Assembly (NCBI GenBank): GCA_012729395.1
Contig: JAAYDF010000157.1
Coordinates: 1-64,000, forward strand
DNA length: 64,000 nucleotides
Origin: Phycisphaerae bacterium
Lineage (GTDB): Bacteria > Planctomycetota > Phycisphaerae > UBA1845 > PWPN01
Direction: 5' to 3'
The position numbers were made by a program, and so were the translations under genes. The stretch's first letter is position 1. The number at the start of each line of letters is the position of its first letter. The notes under the pieces were generated by a model that saw only the letters and a program-made list of their open reading frames with translations, had not been told where the DNA came from and ran no database searches. Below, one piece after another: positions 44,315-52,974 of the stretch.

Positions 44315-45283
44315 TCAGGCCGGAGTCTTGGGCAAACCAAGCTGAACCACGGATGGCGGCGCGCTCCTCGTCATGGTTCGCACGCTGCCCCACCGTGCGA
44401 GCAAGCCGCCAACCTCGGCTTGTGCCGCGGGATTGCAGACCAAGACCAGTTGCCCGGTCGAACCGCCGTCCGACGCCGGGCCGGTGACGATCCCGGAGGC
44501 TGAACAATCGAGGCACATCATGCCTTCATCCGTCGGCACACGGCCCTTGGCCCGGTAGATGGCCTCGCCGGCCGACCGGATGGTCTCCACCAACGCATCT
44601 ATGTTCACACGCCCATCCATCGTCAGGCACATCACCGCGAAGAGCGGATCAGCACGTACAGCGTATTCGCCCGAAGGCCCAGTGACGTGTTCGAAACCCA
44701 GAAGATCGACATCCACACGGCAATAGGACGCCCGCACGACCGACAGGCCCGGCTTGATTGCCGCAAGTTGTCGCTCGACCTCACCAAGATCCGCCTCGCC
44801 AAACAGGTCCACCTTGTTGATGATCGCCAAGTCGCTGGCTTCAATCTGAGCGGTGATGTTGGGAAGCGTATGCAGCAGCTTGGAGAAGCTGCCGGGATCA
44901 ACCACGCTGATCACCCGACTCAACCGGTAGACTTGGTCGAGCCGGGTCTCTCGCAGCATCCGCCCGGCAACCCCTGGATCGGCGATGCCGCTTGCTTCAA
45001 CCACCAACCCCTCCAACGGCTCCGACGGCCGGTGGAATCGCTCAACAATCCCACGCAGTTGCTCGATGAATGATCCTACGAGGCACTGGCAGAAGATGCT
45101 CCCACCCGGCAACGACACGACTCGCCCGCTCTCCGCGGCCAGAAGTCGGCCGTCCACATCTACGGGAGCGAACTCGTTGACCAGATACGCCAAGCGACGA
45201 TCGCGATGGGTAGCAATGATCCGGCGAAGAAACGTCGTCTTGCCGCTGCCCAGAAAACCCGTGACCAGCACCACAGGAATCAT
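44315..45283 (-). CDS. COG0523/CobW-like GTPase
   Basis: A 322-residue G3E-family GTPase. These proteins act as metal or cofactor chaperones: CobW in cobalamin synthesis, and related forms next to corrinoid methyltransferases. Walker A is GFLGSGKTT (9-17), the guanine motif is NKVD, and [11 protein letters not shown] gives the switch region. The usual CxCC metal motif is replaced by [10 protein letters not shown], with two cysteines. The C-terminal domain also has [10 protein letters not shown]. The ATG overlaps the stop of the upstream fusion gene (ATGA), so the two proteins are probably made together. The GTPase may load or reactivate the cofactor of that partner. Confidence 0.85.
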   Translation of the reverse strand: MIPVVLVTGFLGSGKTTFLRRIIATHRDRRLAYLVNEFAPVDVDGRLLAAESGRVVSLPGGSIFCQCLVGSFIEQLRGIVERFHRPSEPLEGLVVEASGIADPGVAGRMLRETRLDQVYRLSRVISVVDPGSFSKLLHTLPNITAQIEASDLAIINKVDLFGEADLGEVERQLAAIKPGLSVVRASYCRVDVDLLGFEHVTGPSGEYAVRADPLFAVMCLTMDGRVNIDALVETIRSAGEAIYRAKGRVPTDEGMMCLDCSASGIVTGPASDGGSTGQLVLVCNPAAQAEVGGLLARWGSVRTMTRSAPPSVVQLGLPKTPA

Positions 45284-46650
45284 GGCTTCCGCTTCGCCTC
45301 GATCCCCTCCTCGATTCTCCGCGCCAACGTCGCCACGTCCGGAATGATCGAAGGAAAGGTGACCTCGCCGTCAATGCAAATCGTCGGAATATGCCCCACG
45401 CCCAGCTTGGCCATGTGTCCCAAACCGCTTCGCGTAGTGATCTTGTGCTCGCGGATGACCACCTTGTCGCCCAGCTTCTGCGTCGCGTTGTAGACCGCGT
45501 CCACCATGTACTGGCATGGGGCACACGAGGCGGAGTCCAACGTCACCACATCGACGAATACCTTGCCCGCCTCCCCATAGTCGGGCAACTCGACGTCCTC
45601 GTACGCCTGTTCCGCACAAGCTGGCAACGCCGCCTTGGCAACCTCCCGCTGGTAATCGTCGTGCACCATGAGAGCAACGGCCTCGATGTTCCGCTCGGGA
45701 GTGTGGAACGGCAGATCGCAGCCCGGGGCCAACACGAAACCGGTCGCCCCACCCACTTCCATGCACTGCAGAGCATCCCGCTTCGCATCCATCTCACTGC
45801 CCAACAGCAACACAGTCGTCAGCTTGAGATTCCCGCCGAACGACTTGCCGTGAGTTCGAGCCAGATCTCGAAGCAGTTCAAGCGAGATGTTTTCATCCAC
45901 CGAGACGTTATCACACGCCGTACGGCACATGTGTTCGAGATTACGCGTCGCGTTGCCACATACAAACAGCGACGAGCACGCACCCCGCTCCCGGATATGC
46001 GCGAATACCGGGTCCACATACGGCCCGACGAATTCCTCAAAGTGAGCCGACGAAATCTGGCTGGTCATCGGGTCCACGACGGCAATCACGTCCGCACCAT
46101 GGTCCAGGTAGAAATCCGCTGCCCGACGCGCCACCTCGCCACAATACGATAACACCGTCTTCACCTTGTCCGGCCCGGTGAACATCTCCAGAAACAGGTT
46201 GGTGCCCATCAGGTGCAATGCCAAGGTAAACGGTCCGGTGATCAGACCATACAACGCAATCTGGTCACCCCGGCTCTTCTTCATACTCGCCAGGGCCTCG
46301 CGGATAATCGGGTAGCGTCCCCGGCCGGTGTCGAACGGCGGCAGGTCGGCCAACTCACGGTCCATCAACGGATGCGAGCTGACCGAGGGCGGCGTCTCCT
46401 CGGCCCAATGCATCTGGCAACCAAGCACCTCGGCCTCAAGCTGGAGATCAAAAACGATGGGCAAACCGTCCGGGCAATACAACTCGCAGGCCCGATCCAG
46501 CCCCCGAACGAGCAACTCGCTCGAATGCAGATACGCATCCGCCGTCACACCGATCAGCTTGGCCCCATGCACGCCAACGAACGGTACCCACGCCGGCCGG
46601 GGCGTAGGCCGGTTCCGCAACGATTCGAGGAGAAGTCGCTTCCCTTCCAT
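45280..46650 (-). CDS. UROD/MtaA-like methyltransferase fused to thioredoxin-like domain
   Basis: A 456-residue fusion. Residues 1-335 are of the uroporphyrinogen decarboxylase/cobamide-dependent methyltransferase fold (LITGPFTLALHLMGT, DVIAVVDPMTSQISS, FVCGNATRNLEHM, FVLAPGCDLPFHTP). The zinc cysteines of MtaA-type enzymes are kept (Cys231, Cys311), but the first ligand position, normally His, is Phe229. Residues about 365-456 are a thioredoxin-like domain with CAPC at 376-379 and cis-Pro GHIPT. The ATG follows GGGAG. It is translationally coupled to the GTPase gene. It is probably a corrinoid-linked methyl transfer protein; no corrinoid-binding protein gene is in the window. Confidence 0.82.
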   Translation of the reverse strand: MEGKRLLLESLRNRPTPRPAWVPFVGVHGAKLIGVTADAYLHSSELLVRGLDRACELYCPDGLPIVFDLQLEAEVLGCQMHWAEETPPSVSSHPLMDRELADLPPFDTGRGRYPIIREALASMKKSRGDQIALYGLITGPFTLALHLMGTNLFLEMFTGPDKVKTVLSYCGEVARRAADFYLDHGADVIAVVDPMTSQISSAHFEEFVGPYVDPVFAHIRERGACSSLFVCGNATRNLEHMCRTACDNVSVDENISLELLRDLARTHGKSFGGNLKLTTVLLLGSEMDAKRDALQCMEVGGATGFVLAPGCDLPFHTPERNIEAVALMVHDDYQREVAKAALPACAEQAYEDVELPDYGEAGKVFVDVVTLDSASCAPCQYMVDAVYNATQKLGDKVVIREHKITTRSGLGHMAKLGVGHIPTICIDGEVTFPSIIPDVATLARRIEEGIEAKRKP

Positions 46651-46686
46651 AACCGCTCCCTGCAGAGAACAGCGGCTGGACGTTCC

Positions 46687-47751
46687 TCAACGGCCCGCCC
46701 CACACAGCGGCTGGAGCAGCACTTGACGAACCGTTATCTTCATCGCCTCAAACTCCTTGCCAGCATGCACCTGGAAGCCGATTCGCCCGTGGTCGGTGGT
46801 GTCGTCCTTGACGTCAGCCACCTGAAAACCGTTGAGCCAGACCCGCAAACGAGGCCCTTCCGCCCGGATGTCCATCGTGTTCCACCCTTCGTGATTCACC
46901 AAATCCGGATCATCGTTGATCGCCAGGAACATCTTGCCCGGGCAGTAGATTGTCCCGGAATACGCAACCGGGTTGCGGTATTCGAGAATGTCCGCCTGAT
47001 AGGCCTGGCCGCCCGACTGATACCGAAACCAGATGCCCGTATTGGCCGGCCATGCGACGCGGTAGGTCACTTTGAGGTGGAAATCCCGATACGTATCCGT
47101 GGTCAGAAGCTCCCCGTGGGCATCATTGGGGCCCTGGGTGCCTATTAACATGCCCTTCTCCACCTTCCACACGGCGTTGCCCTCGGCCTGCCAGCCGGTC
47201 AGATCCTTACCGTTGAACAGGGGAATCCACTCCGCCGAAGCCTGCCGATCGCGCTCATGATGTGCTCCATGGCAATCGGTGCAGACGCTGTCCTTGGAAA
47301 CCTTCCGACCGTTGGGCCGAATCCGTCCTTGCCACTCGGCAATAAAGGCGTCCACCCGATCTGGATACTGATGGGGCGCTTCATGGCATTTCTGGCAGAG
47401 CGGTACGATCTCGCCACGGCCGAACAGCAAATCCGCCTTATCCACCAGTCCTTCACCGGCCGCGTGCGCCGTGGACAGGCCATGACAGTCGACACACAGC
47501 GTCCCCCCCTTGGCATGAGACGTGGTAATCATCTCCTCGGCAAGCGAAGGATGACACAGCAAGCAAGAGCTATTGTCCACGGGCCGCTGGTCAGCAGACA
47601 CGCCCGCAGGCGACAACACCGGCGCAGCCTCGGTGGGCGGCTCCGGTTTCTCCGGCGACATGGCCCCTTCGGGCTGGGCCTGCCGCACTCCGACAAACGC
47701 CATGACCACGACCACACACGCAGCAAGTGACACTAACGTTTTGGTACCCAT
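46687..47751 (-). CDS. Tetraheme cytochrome c fused to DUF1080 sugar hydrolase-like domain
   Basis: About 354 residues, exported. The ATG at 47751 starts a signal or anchor helix (TLVSLAACVVVVMAFVGV) and sits 13 bases after GAGGAG. Residues about 60-165 carry four c-type heme motifs: CLLCH (63), CVDCH (86), CQKCH (119) and CTDCH (157), plus nearby histidines as possible axial ligands. Residues about 175-354 are a DUF1080 domain (WIPLFNGKDLTGWQAEGNAV, NTGIWFRYQSGG, NHEGWNTMDIRAEGPRLRVW), the family that includes 3-keto-disaccharide hydrolases. The fusion suggests electron transfer beside sugar oxidation or cleavage. It is divergent from the large GHL10 gene. Confidence 0.86.
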   Translation of the reverse strand: MGTKTLVSLAACVVVVMAFVGVRQAQPEGAMSPEKPEPPTEAAPVLSPAGVSADQRPVDNSSCLLCHPSLAEEMITTSHAKGGTLCVDCHGLSTAHAAGEGLVDKADLLFGRGEIVPLCQKCHEAPHQYPDRVDAFIAEWQGRIRPNGRKVSKDSVCTDCHGAHHERDRQASAEWIPLFNGKDLTGWQAEGNAVWKVEKGMLIGTQGPNDAHGELLTTDTYRDFHLKVTYRVAWPANTGIWFRYQSGGQAYQADILEYRNPVAYSGTIYCPGKMFLAINDDPDLVNHEGWNTMDIRAEGPRLRVWLNGFQVADVKDDTTDHGRIGFQVHAGKEFEAMKITVRQVLLQPLCGAGR

Positions 47752-48054
47752 GATGAAGCTGTTCTCCTCGAATCTGCCGTGCCGTGCAAGAAGACCTCCT
47801 GAGTCACCCGGCAATCGTCCGCTATTCAGCCTTGGTTTGCAAGATTACCGGCCCACGCGGCCCGACTTCCCCGGTGAAGTGGCGTTATGCCCGCCTCCGT
47901 TTCCCCCCCGGCTTCAGTCACGAAAACAAGTACTTCGTCGTTGCTGTGGGGATGGGTTGCGGGTATTATATAAATCAGAGGAGGGCATGGAGCCATGTTG
48001 AATAGCGTCAGCGCTGGCTCCCTGCCTGCGGAGTCCTTTCTTAGGAGCCCAACA
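47752..48054. other. Divergent promoter region of the cytochrome-DUF1080 and GHL10 genes
   Basis: A 303-base gap between divergent starts. It holds the promoter at 47941-47969; nothing comparable was seen on the other strand. Upstream in-frame ATGs at 47986 and 47995 for the GHL10 gene lie before its signal peptide and are not favoured. Confidence 0.45.
47941..47969 (+). promoter_or_regulatory. Sigma-70-like promoter of the large GHL10 gene
   Basis: TTGCTG (47941-47946) and TATTAT (47964-47969) are separated by exactly 17 bases. The predicted start of transcription is near 47976, giving an 80-base leader to the ATG at 48055. Confidence 0.55.
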
Positions 48055-51000
48055 ATGAATCTTGCCCAGGCTTGTCTGCGCCCGAGTTACCTGGTCGCCG
48101 CGTGCGTCAGTTTGGTTTTGTTCGCGGCATCTCCGGCATGGTCGGACACGATCGTTATCGTGGACAACTCCGACGCGGGATTCACCGACTACAACAGCGC
48201 ATGGAGTGTCACCAGCATGGATGGCCAATATGGTGACGACTACCACTATAAAACGACCCGAACATCCAGCCCCTACAACCTTGTCGAATGGAGACCCAGC
48301 CTGCCAACGGCGGGGCAATACGAGGTTGCCGTCTGGTACCGCTCCACCGGCTCGGGACGGCCCAACAACGCCCAGTACACGGTCTACCACAGCGGCGGCT
48401 CTTCCGTCGTCACCGTCAATCAGCAAAGCAACGGCTCGACCTGGGTTCTACTCGGTAGTTACGACTTCGCGGCAGGCACCACCGGGTACGTGACCTTGAC
48501 CGACCAAGCTCAACGGAATAAGACCATCATCGCGGACGCCGTTCGCTTCTACAAGCAGGATCCCTTTGAGCTGACCATGGCAGTGAGCCCCCCCGGGAGC
48601 GGAACCACAACTCCCGCGGCAGGCGGCCCATATCCTGCCGATCCGAATGAAGTCGTGGACATCTCCGCCACCCCCGCGGAAGGATACGTCTTCAAACAAT
48701 GGACCGTTTCCGCCGGCTCTGCGGTGGCCAATCCCTTGCTGGCCAACACCACGGTCACCATGGACTCAACCAAAACAGTCACGGCCGTCTTCCAGGAACC
48801 GCAACCCGTCGCGCCTGAGTTTCGAGCTTTCTGGGCCGACGCCTTTCACGAAGGCTACAAGACTGCGGCCCAAACCGACGCGATGATCGCCCGAGCACTT
48901 GAAGGGCGCTACAACGCCATCATCGCTGAAGTTCTTGCTTACCAGGACAACGTGGGCGGCGGACACGGAGCATACTGGACTTCCAGCATCGTGCCCAAAG
49001 CCAGCGACACCGCGTCGGAATTCGATCCTCTGGCTTATCTCTGCCAGCAAGCGGCAGCCAACAACCTGGAAGTTCATTGCTGGCTCGTGGCTTTCCGCGT
49101 CAGCACAACCTGGCCACCCAGCGGCAACACCATCGTCGCCAACCATCCTGAATGGCTGATGGTCACCGAGGCCGACATGGGCAACGGACCGGCAACCGTG
49201 GACGGCTACTACGTGCTTGACCCCGGCTCACCCGAGGCACAGCAGTACCTCATCTCCATCATCCGCGAGATCGCCGACAACTACCCGGTCAACGGCATCC
49301 ATTGGGACTACATCCGATACACCAACAGCAGTGCGGGGTATCCCACCAGTACCACATACACGCAGTCCGGCTTGGCCCGGTTCAGGGAGATCACCGGTTA
49401 CGTCGGCACACCGGCCACCACGGACACGGACTGGCGAGACTTCCGCCGGCGAGGTATCACCGAACTCGTCCGTCGGGCACAGGTCGAGGTAGCTACGGCC
49501 AACAATCCCCGACAACCACTACGGCACAGCGCCGCTCTGATCACCTGGGGTAACGCTCCCAGCGACTTCACCTCCTCCAGCGCCTACGGCATCTACCAGG
49601 ACTGGCGATTCTGGATGGAGCAGGGCTACCTGGACACCGGCGTCCCGATGACCTACTACCGCGAGTATCAGTACCCGACGTGGTACCGCAATTGGGTCGA
49701 TTCGTCGATCGGCTGGCGCTACAATCGACAAATGGTGACCGGTCCAGGCATCTACCTCAACAGCATGGAAGACAGCATCACCCAGATGCAGTATGCCCAG
49801 AGCGCCGGAGCCGACGGCCTCAGCACCTACTCCTACGCCACAACCAATGACACGGGCAGCTACTGGGACTGGTACCCTTACGTCGCCGCCAACCTCTGGA
49901 CCGAGAGCGCCCCAGTGCCAACCATGCCCTGGCGAAACCCGACCACCGCCACCGAGGGGACGCTCTTCGGCCGAGTGACCGACGGCGCTACCGGACTGCC
50001 GGTTGACGACGCCACCGTACAGGCCGGCTCGCGCACAGTCCAAACCGACGGAAACGGATACTATGTCCTCACCCTCTTGCCCGCAACCAGCAGTGGCACC
50101 CTCTACGACGTCACCGGCAGCAAGACCGGCTTGCCAACAACCACGGTTGACGGCGTACGGATCACCGCCGGCGAAACCACACGGCAGGATATCGTGCTCG
50201 GCGACCAGCCGCAGCTCCCGCCGACCATCGCCGAAGTCTCTCCAGAGCCGGTGGAACTTCTCGCGGAGCAACCGTACATACAGCAGTTGACGCTCACCCA
50301 AGGCTCAGCGGACTCATGGTCCGTACTCCAGAGCCCGACCGGCGTATCCGTCGATTCCACCGGGCTCGTCAGCGGTTGGACACCGACTCTCGCGGATGTG
50401 GGCAATCTGTTCGACTTCACCATTCGGGCCACCAATACCGGCGGCAGCGATGATGAAAGCTGGCAGGTCCTGGTCGTTGCCCCGCCGCCCTGCACCGATA
50501 CACTCATCGCCGGTTTCGAGGACATCGCCGACGGAAGCATGGGCATGTTCCGGCATCTTGGCTTTTCCGGAACAACCTCAAGCCATCTGCTCGAATCGCC
50601 CAGCATCAGCGAGGTCACCAGCGACGCCGCCGCCACGGGCAGCAAATCGCAGAAACTCGAGTGGCAGTTTGTCGATGCAACTTCGCCGCGCTGGGCGCGC
50701 GTGAGCACCAACAACGCAACAGACGTACCCAACCCGACCGTTGCCTTCGACAAGCCGATCCGACTGTGCTTCCGGCTGGACAATGGCTCGCTGCGGGTGT
50801 GCCTGGGCCTGCGAGAAACCAACACTGACGCCGCCATCGGTGAAAACGGCGGCATCGAAGGAACCATCGAATGGCTTGGCGCAACCGCGGCCGACGGAAC
50901 CTCGCCCGTAGGCGGCAAGATCCTGAACGCCCGCCCGGGTGTCTGGCAAACCATGATCTTCGATCCGTTGACCGACCCGGTGGTAGCCTTCACCGGCGAC

Positions 51001-51342
51001 GGCGTGCTCAGTTCCACCACCAATAAGGGAACCATCGAACACGTCGGTTTCGCCTGCAACGGCACCGCCGGCCCCTTCACTCTGTACATCGACGATGTCG
51101 CCCAGTTGTGCGAAATGCCGCTGCCTATTCCAGGCGACGCCAACGGGGACGGTGATGTCGACGCCGAGGATCTGTCCGCCTTTGTCGAATGTCTGTCCGG
51201 AGCCAACGTACCACGGGCCGGCGGTTGCGAGGGCTTCAATTTCGACAACGACACCGATGTAGACCTCGATGACTTCGGTATCCTGCAGGGATGCCTCAGC
51301 GGCCCGGACGTGCCCGGCGACCCCACCTGCGATGTCAGGTGA
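48055..51342 (+). CDS. Large secreted multidomain GHL10 protein with dockerin-like end
   Basis: A 1095-residue exported protein. The ATG at 48055 follows AGGAG and opens a signal peptide (YLVAACVSLVLFAASPAWS). Domains in order are: a golvesin-C-like sandwich (about 31-170), a bacterial surface repeat (TMAVSPPGSGTTTP, 175-250), a GHL10 barrel (250-600; FRAFWADAFHEGYK, NGIHWDYIRYTNSS), a carboxypeptidase-regulatory-like domain (LFGRVTDGATGLPVDDATVQ), a putative Ig domain (SGWTPTLADVGNLFDFTIRA), a carbohydrate-binding-like sandwich, and two dockerin-like calcium loops (GDANGDGDVDAEDL; DNDTDVDLDDFG). It is a paralogue of the protein at 27772-29823 with added N-terminal domains. It probably attacks or binds extracellular polysaccharide. 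Confidence 0.86.
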   Translation: MNLAQACLRPSYLVAACVSLVLFAASPAWSDTIVIVDNSDAGFTDYNSAWSVTSMDGQYGDDYHYKTTRTSSPYNLVEWRPSLPTAGQYEVAVWYRSTGSGRPNNAQYTVYHSGGSSVVTVNQQSNGSTWVLLGSYDFAAGTTGYVTLTDQAQRNKTIIADAVRFYKQDPFELTMAVSPPGSGTTTPAAGGPYPADPNEVVDISATPAEGYVFKQWTVSAGSAVANPLLANTTVTMDSTKTVTAVFQEPQPVAPEFRAFWADAFHEGYKTAAQTDAMIARALEGRYNAIIAEVLAYQDNVGGGHGAYWTSSIVPKASDTASEFDPLAYLCQQAAANNLEVHCWLVAFRVSTTWPPSGNTIVANHPEWLMVTEADMGNGPATVDGYYVLDPGSPEAQQYLISIIREIADNYPVNGIHWDYIRYTNSSAGYPTSTTYTQSGLARFREITGYVGTPATTDTDWRDFRRRGITELVRRAQVEVATANNPRQPLRHSAALITWGNAPSDFTSSSAYGIYQDWRFWMEQGYLDTGVPMTYYREYQYPTWYRNWVDSSIGWRYNRQMVTGPGIYLNSMEDSITQMQYAQSAGADGLSTYSYATTNDTGSYWDWYPYVAANLWTESAPVPTMPWRNPTTATEGTLFGRVTDGATGLPVDDATVQAGSRTVQTDGNGYYVLTLLPATSSGTLYDVTGSKTGLPTTTVDGVRITAGETTRQDIVLGDQPQLPPTIAEVSPEPVELLAEQPYIQQLTLTQGSADSWSVLQSPTGVSVDSTGLVSGWTPTLADVGNLFDFTIRATNTGGSDDESWQVLVVAPPPCTDTLIAGFEDIADGSMGMFRHLGFSGTTSSHLLESPSISEVTSDAAATGSKSQKLEWQFVDATSPRWARVSTNNATDVPNPTVAFDKPIRLCFRLDNGSLRVCLGLRETNTDAAIGENGGIEGTIEWLGATAADGTSPVGGKILNARPGVWQTMIFDPLTDPVVAFTGDGVLSSTTNKGTIEHVGFACNGTAGPFTLYIDDVAQLCEMPLPIPGDANGDGDVDAEDLSAFVECLSGANVPRAGGCEGFNFDNDTDVDLDDFGILQGCLSGPDVPGDPTCDVR

Positions 51343-51578
51343 GCGCCAGCCACGCGTATACCAGCCACTCATACCAGCAAGCTGACTCCACAACCGAGTC
51401 GGCTTGTCGATAGCATGCCTCTATCGAGCTTCGAGCGCCGGCGATACGCGCGTCAATCCCGCCGGCAGGCATCATCCATCGTGATGATGCCACGCTTGCA
51501 GCCACGCCGCGGCAGGTTATGCTGTCCAGCAGGGCGAATATGACAATAACCACACCCGCAGAGGAGCCGTCAGATCAC

Positions 51579-52511
51579 ATGGCAACAACAGTGAACACAA
51601 AACCGGCACACAGTAGCACAGGTCATTCGCGGGATATCTCGCGCCGTGAGTTCTGCATGGCGATCGGTGCTGCCGGATTGGGCGCCACCGGGCTTTCCGC
51701 ACTCGCGAGTACCCAACCCGCCCATGAGACGACACTGCCACGATTGACCGTGATCGCCTACAACATCTACGGCGGCAAGGGTTGGCCACATGACCGACCG
51801 CTCGCCAAAAAGGCCGTCGCCGCAGGCCAACTGCCCAAGCGACTGGCGATGGAGCTGGCTCTCTACGAGCCGGATATCATCAACTTCTCCGAATCTCCCA
51901 GCGAAGCGGTGGCCAAAGAAGTCGCCGAGCATTTAGGCATGAATCACGTCCGCTTTCCAAGCGGCGGCCACTGGCCGGGGACACTGCTCAGTCGCTTCGA
52001 GATAACCCATTCGGAGAATGTGCCCCTCGGATACGAGCGTCCCAAGGACCTGTTCACTCGACATTGGGGCCGTGGCGTCATCCTGCTGCCCGGCGGCATG
52101 CCGCTCGTCGTCCATTCCGCTCACCTCTATCCAACCGCGGACCCAGCCATCCGACTGCGGGAAATCAAGGCGATGTTGGCCGCGATGAAGGACGACCTCC
52201 AGGCCGGCCGATCCATGCTCCTCATGGGCGATCTCAACCACACCCCGGACACCGAGGAGTACAAACTCTGGATCGACGCCGGCTGGATCGATACCTTCGT
52301 CAAGGTCGGTGAAGGCGAGGGATTGACCATCCGAGCCGACACCTTGAAGCGCCGCATCGATTACGTCATGGCGGCCGGGCCGATCGCCAACCAGATCACC
52401 TCATCACGGCCGTTGTTCGCAGGAGCGTTCCGCCTGAATACGCTCGACGACAACTCCTTCGCATTGAGCGACCACGTGCCCCAGATGGCGACATTTGGCG
52501 ACAAGAAGTGA
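51579..52511 (+). CDS. Tat-exported endonuclease/exonuclease/phosphatase-family enzyme
   Basis: About 310 residues. A twin-arginine signal (SRREFCMAIGAAGLGATGL) directs folded export through Tat. The EEP fold is shown by VIAYNIYGGKGWP near the start, PDIINFSES (metal-binding glutamate region), VVHSAHLYP, LLMGDLNHTPDT (catalytic Asp/Asn) and the final SDHVPQMATF. It would hydrolyse phosphodiesters or phosphate monoesters outside the cytoplasm; the substrate is unknown. The start is uncertain: ATG 51579 is chosen because it places the twin arginines about 21 residues in, but ATGs at 51519 and 51540 are in frame. Confidence 0.82.
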   Translation: MATTVNTKPAHSSTGHSRDISRREFCMAIGAAGLGATGLSALASTQPAHETTLPRLTVIAYNIYGGKGWPHDRPLAKKAVAAGQLPKRLAMELALYEPDIINFSESPSEAVAKEVAEHLGMNHVRFPSGGHWPGTLLSRFEITHSENVPLGYERPKDLFTRHWGRGVILLPGGMPLVVHSAHLYPTADPAIRLREIKAMLAAMKDDLQAGRSMLLMGDLNHTPDTEEYKLWIDAGWIDTFVKVGEGEGLTIRADTLKRRIDYVMAAGPIANQITSSRPLFAGAFRLNTLDDNSFALSDHVPQMATFGDKK

Positions 52512-52580
52512 TACCCGCCCAGGCATGATTGCCGGAGACAGAAGCACCGGCCAGCCTGCCCCTTGGCAGCGGCGCGGCCG

Positions 52581-52700
52581 GGGCGGTCCAGCGAGGATGA
52601 GTTGACGGCAATGCTGCGCGATGAAGAATATGCCGAGTTGGAACGCGAAACGCCGGCCATTCCCGACGAATGACTGGCGGAGTTCGAGGCGGCCGCGTGA
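52581..52700 (+). pseudogene. Possible remnant of a small acidic coding sequence
   Basis: A short stretch reads SSEDELTAMLRDEEYAELER then ETPAIPDE, a TGA stop at 52671, LAEFEAAA and a second TGA at 52698. If the first TGA were TGG the frame would continue as DEWLAEFEAAA, a coding-like acidic helix. It may be the decayed tail of an antitoxin-like or other small gene. The evidence is codon-like composition only. The rest of 52512-52900 shows nothing recognisable. Confidence 0.25.
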
Positions 52701-52904
52701 GCAGTCCATGCGCTATGCCCTTATCCGCACCTACAAGCCGGTGCGGGACGACGCGTGCTACCGTGTTCCTTCGACACGATGCGCAAGTGCCCGCGCTGGT
52801 GCGAAGGAAGCTCCCACACACAGCCACGCCAATCCACGCTCATGGTGCTATATAGGTAGCGGATGCCCTGCCCGGCCGGTCACACTGCGGTCGCGGCTGT
52901 GGGC

Positions 52905-52933
52905 TTGACAGGTTGGGCGGGGCGGATTATACA
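52905..52933 (+). promoter_or_regulatory. Consensus sigma-70 promoter of the GntR regulator gene
   Basis: A perfect TTGACA (52905-52910) and TATACA (52928-52933) are spaced by 17 bases. Transcription should start near 52940. That places an ATG at 52936 upstream of the transcript and favours the GTG at 52975, which has GGGAG before it. Confidence 0.75.
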
Positions 52934-52974
52934 TTATGCACGATTGTTGGATGGCCTGTGCCGGGAGCGATCCA

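Noticed and set aside
44315-45283. Naming the GTPase cobW
   Set aside because: No cobalamin synthesis genes are adjacent and the CxCC motif is altered, so only the COG0523 family is claimed.
27772-51342. Cellulosome interpretation of the dockerin-like ends
   Set aside because: No cohesin domain or scaffoldin was seen; such calcium loops are common at the ends of secreted planctomycete proteins.
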